Assembly (NCBI RefSeq): GCF_964199755.1
Contig: NC_133900.1
Coordinates: forward strand, 80,894,727 to 80,958,726
DNA: 64,000 bases
Reading direction: 5' to 3'
DNA from: Larus michahellis
Taxonomy: Eukaryota; Chordata; Aves; Charadriiformes; Laridae
Each line of letters begins with the position of its first letter. The stretch's first letter is position 1. This document shows, piece by piece, positions 59,401 to 64,000 of this stretch. Made by a program: the position numbers and the translations under genes. The notes beneath the pieces are model-generated. The model did no database searches. It had not been told where the DNA came from and saw only the letters and a program-made list of their open reading frames with translations.

Positions 59401-61435
59401 TCAGATGAGATCTGAGGAAGAAATTCTTTGCTGTGAGGGGGGTGAGCCCCTGGCCCAGGTTGCCCAGAGAAGCTGTGGCTGCCCCATCCCTGGAGGGGTT
59501 CAAGGCCAGGCTGGACGGGGCTTGGAGCAACCTGGGCTGGTGGGAGGTGTCCCTGCCCAGGGCAGGGGGTTGGAACGAGATGATCTTTAAGGTCCCTTCC
59601 AACTCAAACCATTCTGTGATTCTATGATTTGAAAGAAATTCCTGAAAATGGAAACCAGGTCTGTTTCAGATCGGTCAAAAATTTCATGGGACTGCATGAT
59701 AAAACACAAACCAATAAAAGCCATTCAGAGCCATTCTGTCCAGAAAAACAAGACAGAAAGTAATTTTTGTTATATATCTATATAAACACAAAAATGAAAT
59801 CCCATGAAATACTGCGTTCTTCCAAAAGCAAAGCCCTGTGTAGGAAAAAAAAAAAAAGGAGAAGATTTACATATCTGTGTCTTCTCTAATCAACATAATG
59901 TATTTGTCAATTGAGCTGTGGAAAACAAATGCAGATTATCATATACAACAGAATGTCCAGATTATTTTTTTTAGCAATTCTGCTTTCAGCCTTTTTTTCA
60001 TAGAACAACAATGCAGGTTCAGTTAACAGCTACTTACTTGTTGATAGTTCTTCCAAAAGTGACTTGTACTAGTGCAATTAATGTTTTTCTGACCCACTTG
60101 AACACTAGAACAATGAAAAATGACAGAAAATAAAGATCAAGAGATTAATAACTTTAGGGAACCCATGATCATGTCCAAAATCTTCCCCCCTGCCCTCCCC
60201 ACCCAAAAACCACCCCGTCCCTACAGTAAACATTCCTGTTATAACAAGATTTCACTAATTGTACATGGATCTCTCTTTTTCTTGACTGCTTTCCCTGCCC
60301 TGTTTGCTATATGATTTTTAACACTTGCAGGTTACATAAACGTATCTGTAATATGCATTTGTACTTTATACTGTGAACTTTTACATTTAAGAATATTTCA
60401 AGTTTATTGAGCCATACACCTACCCCAAACCCCTTTTCTACTAGAAAAAAAGAAAACCCCTCAAAATTCACACCCTTTTCATGTCTATTAGTATAATGTC
60501 GTACACACAGCAGCATCATTACAATTCTGAAAACATTTTCACTCAAATAAACCAAGCAGTTCCTTTTCATTACAAATGAAGGAAACAAATGTGAGTGCTT
60601 CCTAGTAATTACTGGTTAATCTTTCCATCATGCTGTTCTCCATCAGCACGAGAAAGTCTATATTTGGAAGATACATCTGCCATTTCTGGAAGGTGCTGCA
60701 TCTTGTAATAGTTACCCTGGAAATAATTTCATAGAGCATCAAGTGTGGCTGCACATTCAAATAGAAGCAAAAGTAGTTTTCTTTATTACCATCATTTAGT
60801 TACGTAAAGGAGGAAAAAAAAAAATTCTGGTACTGAAAGATGCCACAATTTTAGCATCTTTTCCACCATCCAAATTGTAGAACTAAAATGTGTACATAAT
60901 ACACTTAAAATAGACATTAAAATTACATTACTTTGTCAGTGACCTTCTGTAATAAAGCCATCTTTCCTTCCTCATAGTTCATACATTCTAACATGCAGCC
61001 TGTTTACAGAAAACATGCTTTTGTACTTTTCTGTTTTTCCCAGAATTTTTTTTAAATTAAAAACTTAAGAATATTGAAGGCAAATGCTCTCCCTGAGCAG
61101 TCATATTTTTACTGCCATTTTATATTAGAATTTCACTTTTGAATGAATGCACCAAAGCTATGAACTACTGCAGAACAGCTCTGTTCCAAACAAACCAGCT
61201 ATGTAGATTGCCAGAACATTTCCACTTATTGAACTGGCAGAAAAATAAGAATTACGAAGTGCCCCACGTTTCTTGGCCAACAGATTCCACTAGCAAATAA
61301 GCAGGTTTACAGCTTACTTCCTCGCAGCTCAAAAATCTCTCCAATCAGCATGAAACATGGTTCAGCAAGAGAGTCCCTTTTCCCATCCACCTCCTCTCCA
61401 TAGTCCGACAGGTCACTATCCTCTTCTGTTTCTTC
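56390..61435 (-). CDS. SNX25: SNX25, C-terminal part (Nexin_C domain); gene continues beyond the window
   Basis: Sorting nexin 25 is an endosomal PXA-RGS-PX-nexin protein known for lowering TGF-beta receptor levels. Five coding exons (118, 67, 182, 101 and 75 nt) are present and join in frame: EETEEDSDLSDYGEEVDG, EPCFMLIGEIFELRG, MFKWVRKTLIALVQVTFGRT, INKQIRDTVHWMFSEPMLVY, YIGVFRDAFWPNGKLAPP, ETKQRAQQKLLENIP, DTLQSLVGQQNARHGVVKVF and VLLELLLTELCPELRDHLEQ, ending LNAT and stop. This is the Nexin_C domain with the acidic stretch before it. PX, RGS and PXA exons must lie beyond 64 kb. A 72-nt candidate cassette exon sits between the last-but-two and last-but-one exons. Confidence 0.95.
56946..57046 (-). 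CDS. SNX25: SNX25 penultimate exon
   Basis: 101 nt, acceptor TTTGTTGCAG and donor GTGAGT. Completes Asp, then TLQSLVGQQNARHGVVKVFN and ALQERKANKHLLY. Confidence 0.96.
57355..57426 (-). other. Candidate 72-nt cassette exon of SNX25 (unproven)
   Basis: Flanked by acceptor TTTTAGCTGTTGTAG and donor GTGAAC on the minus strand. It enters with 2 nt and leaves with 1 nt, exactly fitting the G|AT split codon between the exons on either side, and is open throughout, encoding VLSLWLKRRFSEWLNNILDS then TLR. Skipping it gives the known family sequence ENIPDTLQSLV, so it would be an optional 24-residue insert. Confidence 0.4.
58623..58804 (-). CDS. SNX25: SNX25 exon
   Basis: 182 nt, acceptor GTTTTACAG and donor GTGAGA. 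Encodes QIRDTVHWMFSEPMLVYYIG, VFRDAFWPNGKLAPPPRAKS and ETKQRAQQKLLENIP. Confidence 0.96.
59060..59628 (+). repeat. CR1 retrotransposon 3' copy in a SNX25 intron
   Basis: Opposite to SNX25. Carries CTGCTGCGCCTCTGCTCCGC, AGGACAGGCTGAGAGAGCTG, GGTTTTAAACTGCAAGAGGG, GCCCAGGTTGCCCAGAGAAG, the hairpin GTCCCTGCCCAGGGCAGG and an intact tail CTGTGATTCTATGATTT. Over about 400 bp it is nearly the same as the 9.7-kb copy. The start is gradual and approximate. Confidence 0.93.
60038..60104 (-). CDS. SNX25: SNX25 exon
   Basis: 67 nt, acceptor ATTGTTCTAG and donor GTAAGT. Encodes FKWVRKTLIALVQVTFGRTI and N with split codons at both ends. Confidence 0.94.
61318..61435 (-). CDS. SNX25: SNX25 exon (acidic linker and start of Nexin_C)
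   Basis: 118 nt, acceptor TCTTCCTAG and donor GTAAGC. Encodes EETEEDSDLSDYGEEVDGKR, then EPCFMLIGEIFELRG plus the first base of Met. Confidence 0.94.
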
Positions 61436-61892
61436 CTAGGAAGAGAGACACGACATGGGTAGGCACTGCAGTTCCCCACCCTCCTTCCAGAATGGATTTA
61501 GTTACTGCCATGCCCTGGGGGAGACGCACAGCCAGCCCGTGTAAGAAAGGGCACTGGAGCCACCGAACAGCAACCTCACAGGGATTTTGAAAAGGGATTG
61601 CACTTCCCACCGGACCACAGCAATGAGGACACGCTGCACTGCTGGAGTCATAACCACTGCTAGATCTTCTGCCTGCAGCCTTGCCCCAGTAAGCACCTCA
61701 ATGTTGGGTGGATTTGCCCAGATTTGTGGGGTTCACTGCCTATGCTGCCCTCCAACATGAGCTGGGTAAGGGAAAGCAGGTGATGGAGCCGTATACTGCC
61801 AGGAAGCAGGTGAGAGCTGTAAGGAGGAGGTGGCACTCAGAGGGGTTTGTGATTGCAAAGCCTCCTCTGACACACCACCTTGAAGGACATCC

Positions 61893-62036
61893 AGGATGGG
61901 GAGGGGTTCAAGGCCAGGCTGGACGGGGCTTTGAGCAACCTGGTCTAGTGGGAGGTGTCCCTGCCCAGGGCAGGGGGGTTGGAACAGATGATCTTTAATG
62001 TCCCTTCCAAACTAAACCATTTTATGATTCTATGAA
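61893..62036 (+). repeat. CR1 3' end upstream of the SNX25 acidic exon
   Basis: Starts in GGATGGGGAGGGGTTCAAGG, then the hairpin block and ends TTTTATGATTCTATGAA. About 145 bp, 5'-truncated, opposite to SNX25. Confidence 0.92.
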
Positions 62037-63599
62037 CCACCTCAGTTTTGGCCGTACCATTTATTCAAGAATGAAGAGCAGACAGCAGGTTGTTTCTCAG
62101 TGTCATGAAGATCTGCTTCAGCACCAGGACTACACCACCTACTCATGGTAGCCAGCACATCCCTTTGCTTTCCTGGATTTTCCCCTGCCTGCCTGTGCTT
62201 AGAACAAAGCCGCAGTGAGGAGACACGAGCCCGCTGAGGCTGGTGCATTGCCCCAGAATTCTGTTTCAGGAATGGTCAGAATGTTGTGCATACAGATTTT
62301 TTTTCCTCAGCTCTAGTTTTCAAAGAAATCCATCATCTCTTCCTTTGCCTTTCTTTCTTCCTTATCATTCCATCATCTAACACTGTTGTGGGTTTTCTTT
62401 TCCCCCCGCCCTCTCATCACCTAGTCTGGAAGACCTGCTTCATTGGCTCTATTTCTCTTGCATTATTTTGGTATCTTTCTTGACCTTATTCTTACAGTCA
62501 CAATCGTTCAGTCAGCCCTTGCCTGTCATTTGACCCCTGCTATACAGAGAGCATCCTACAGTCCCTCAGCTGTACATCAGTTTGTCTTACTCCTTCCTCA
62601 CACCCTCCAAATCCCATCTAAAGCCCATCATTGCCTTTGGGTACATTTCCAGTCCCTGACTCTTCTCCAGGCATGGCACTGCATAGCACTCTATGAATAG
62701 TGCTGCAATATGCCAACGTTTCTATATCCTGTACCCTTCGATTCCTGTGTCCCATATGGCATTTTCTCTAGCATTGCTCAAGCCGCTCCTTCTCTCCTCG
62801 TAACCAGAAAAACAAAAGAAAAAACCCCACCGCACTGAAGCAAACAATAAACGTCCACGTAGACTCCCCTGTTTACCAACTTCCACAGCTTGATGAGTCC
62901 CCAGCTTTTAAAGCTTTCTGCTAATGAACGGTGACTGAGGGCAGGGAACAAAAAGCCAAACCATACTGGCAAGAAATGCCACACAAGGAAACCACAAATC
63001 ATTACCCATCTTACCACACAAGCACGCAAAGGGACTGATGATGAACCGAGTTCTCTCCAGAAAGAGAGACAGTCTAGAGCAAGCTCCAGTCCTGCTCATT
63101 ATCTTCCTCTGGTTAATAGGCTTCTTGGCCCTTGGGTATTTTAATTATTCAAGAAATTATGTTTTCTCTAATTTTTCATAGTAGACATCATTCCATATTT
63201 TCATTAAGCACTTGGGCAACAGAACAGAAAATAAGCTTACTGAATTTGCAGGTGAGCTTACTGAATTTGGAGTTGAGCCCACAGGGTTTGATAAAGACAG
63301 ATGCAAAGCAGCAATAACTCACTGTGCAAATGCGGGAAACGGAACAATTGATATTGATAATACTACAGAAAAAGACCCCAGGGCCATACTGCTGTGGAAG
63401 AGGCAAGTGTAACACCAGGATGTTTAAGCACAAACACTGTTTGACACACACAAAAAATTATTTTCATGCATGGGAATAGGAAAACCTAGTGGGAGCATCA
63501 TGTTTCAAATTTTAACCACATTTCCAAGAAAAATATGGATGATCAGAGAAGTCCAGAGCAAAACCGTAAGAACTAAATAAAACACAACCTAACAAAAAC
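62037..63599. other. SNX25 intron, nothing recognised
   Basis: No SNX25 PX-domain exon or other gene was recognised. A local duplication GCTTACTGAATTTG...GAGCTTACTGAATTTG lies at 63234-63270. Confidence 0.45.
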
Positions 63600-63980
63600 T
63601 AGGAGAAATTGGGGCTGCTCAGTGTAATAAATAAAAGAATAAAAGATGAAAGGACAGTAGTAACTCCCGATAACCGAGATGATCCTAACCCAAACTGCTT
63701 GGGTTTGCTGCAGAGAGGACAAGAGCTAGCGTGCTAAAGAAGGGAGATTTAGGTTAGACAGTAAGAAGAGGTTTCTAACCATGAAGACAGCAGAAAACTG
63801 GGACACGCTGCCTTGCTTGGCCAGAGAACATCACTTTTTCAGAGGTTTAAAAACACGTTAGACCAACACAAGCCAAGAATTTTGTCCGTACAGTTGAGCC
63901 TGCTTGGAGAAGGGGGACAAACCCGACGACCTCTCCGAGGTCCCTGCTCTATTTTTTTTGCTGTTCCGTGAATCCCTTAT
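63600..63980 (+). repeat. Old, diverged CR1-like copy
   Basis: Reads like a decayed CR1 3' region: AGGAGAAATTGGGGCTGCTC, GGGAGATTTAGGTTAGACAG with AAGAAG after it, and a CGACCTCTCCGAGGTCCCTG block near the end. The divergence is much greater than in the other copies and the tail is only vague. Confidence 0.6.
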
Positions 63981-64000
63981 CATTTAGAAAATGCAATAAC

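Noticed and set aside
60617-60716. Possible extra SNX25 exon on the minus strand (starts GNYYKMQHLPEM)
   Set aside because: It has a fair acceptor, but joining it to the upstream exon (ending in 1 nt) gives an immediate stop, its donor is weak, and the flanking exons already join perfectly without it.

Overview
The window is nuclear DNA from a bird. CR1 retrotransposon copies are scattered on both strands, and several end in the typical ATTCTATGATTCTGTGATTC-like 3' tail. Genes are split by GT-AG introns, gene starts sit in CpG-rich DNA, and there are retroviral LTR remnants. The species cannot be fixed from the sequence alone.

Five protein-coding genes could be reconstructed exon by exon, with reading phase consistent at every junction. 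In order they are PDLIM3 (+, last two exons, 164-1434), CFAP96/C4orf47 (-, complete CDS, 14365-23928), UFSP2 (+, complete CDS, 27186-39760), LRP2BP (+, 43195-54317, first exon tentative) and SNX25 (-, last five exons, 56390-61435). Order and orientation match the human 4q35.1 block, but no recognisable CCDC110 (expected between PDLIM3 and CFAP96) or ANKRD37 (expected between UFSP2 and LRP2BP) was found.

Layout: 0.2-1.4 kb is the PDLIM3 C-terminal LIM domain. 1.4-14.3 kb is gene-poor, with a probable 3'UTR, four CR1 pieces and a decayed minus-strand endogenous retrovirus at 11.4-12.9 kb. 14.3-24 kb is CFAP96. 25.8-26.8 kb holds two minisatellite-like arrays directly upstream of a CpG island (26.86-27.34 kb) that is the likely shared promoter of the head-to-head CFAP96/UFSP2 pair. 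27.2-39.8 kb is UFSP2, with a perfect 39-bp inverted repeat in intron 1. 39.8-43.2 kb holds an LTR and some coding-looking antisense reading frames. 43.2-54.4 kb is LRP2BP, whose first intron is almost wholly a CR1 copy. 56.4-64 kb is the 3' part of SNX25, with further CR1 copies.

The genes are neighbours by ancestry rather than parts of one pathway: a muscle Z-disc adaptor, a ciliary protein, the UFM1 protease, a megalin-binding SEL1-repeat protein and an endosomal sorting nexin. The only regulatory coupling the sequence suggests is the shared CFAP96/UFSP2 promoter. No operon, CRISPR array or new multi-gene system was seen. The most unusual items are the perfect hairpin in UFSP2 intron 1, a phase-compatible candidate cassette exon in SNX25, the promoter-adjacent tandem repeats, and the missing CCDC110 and ANKRD37.
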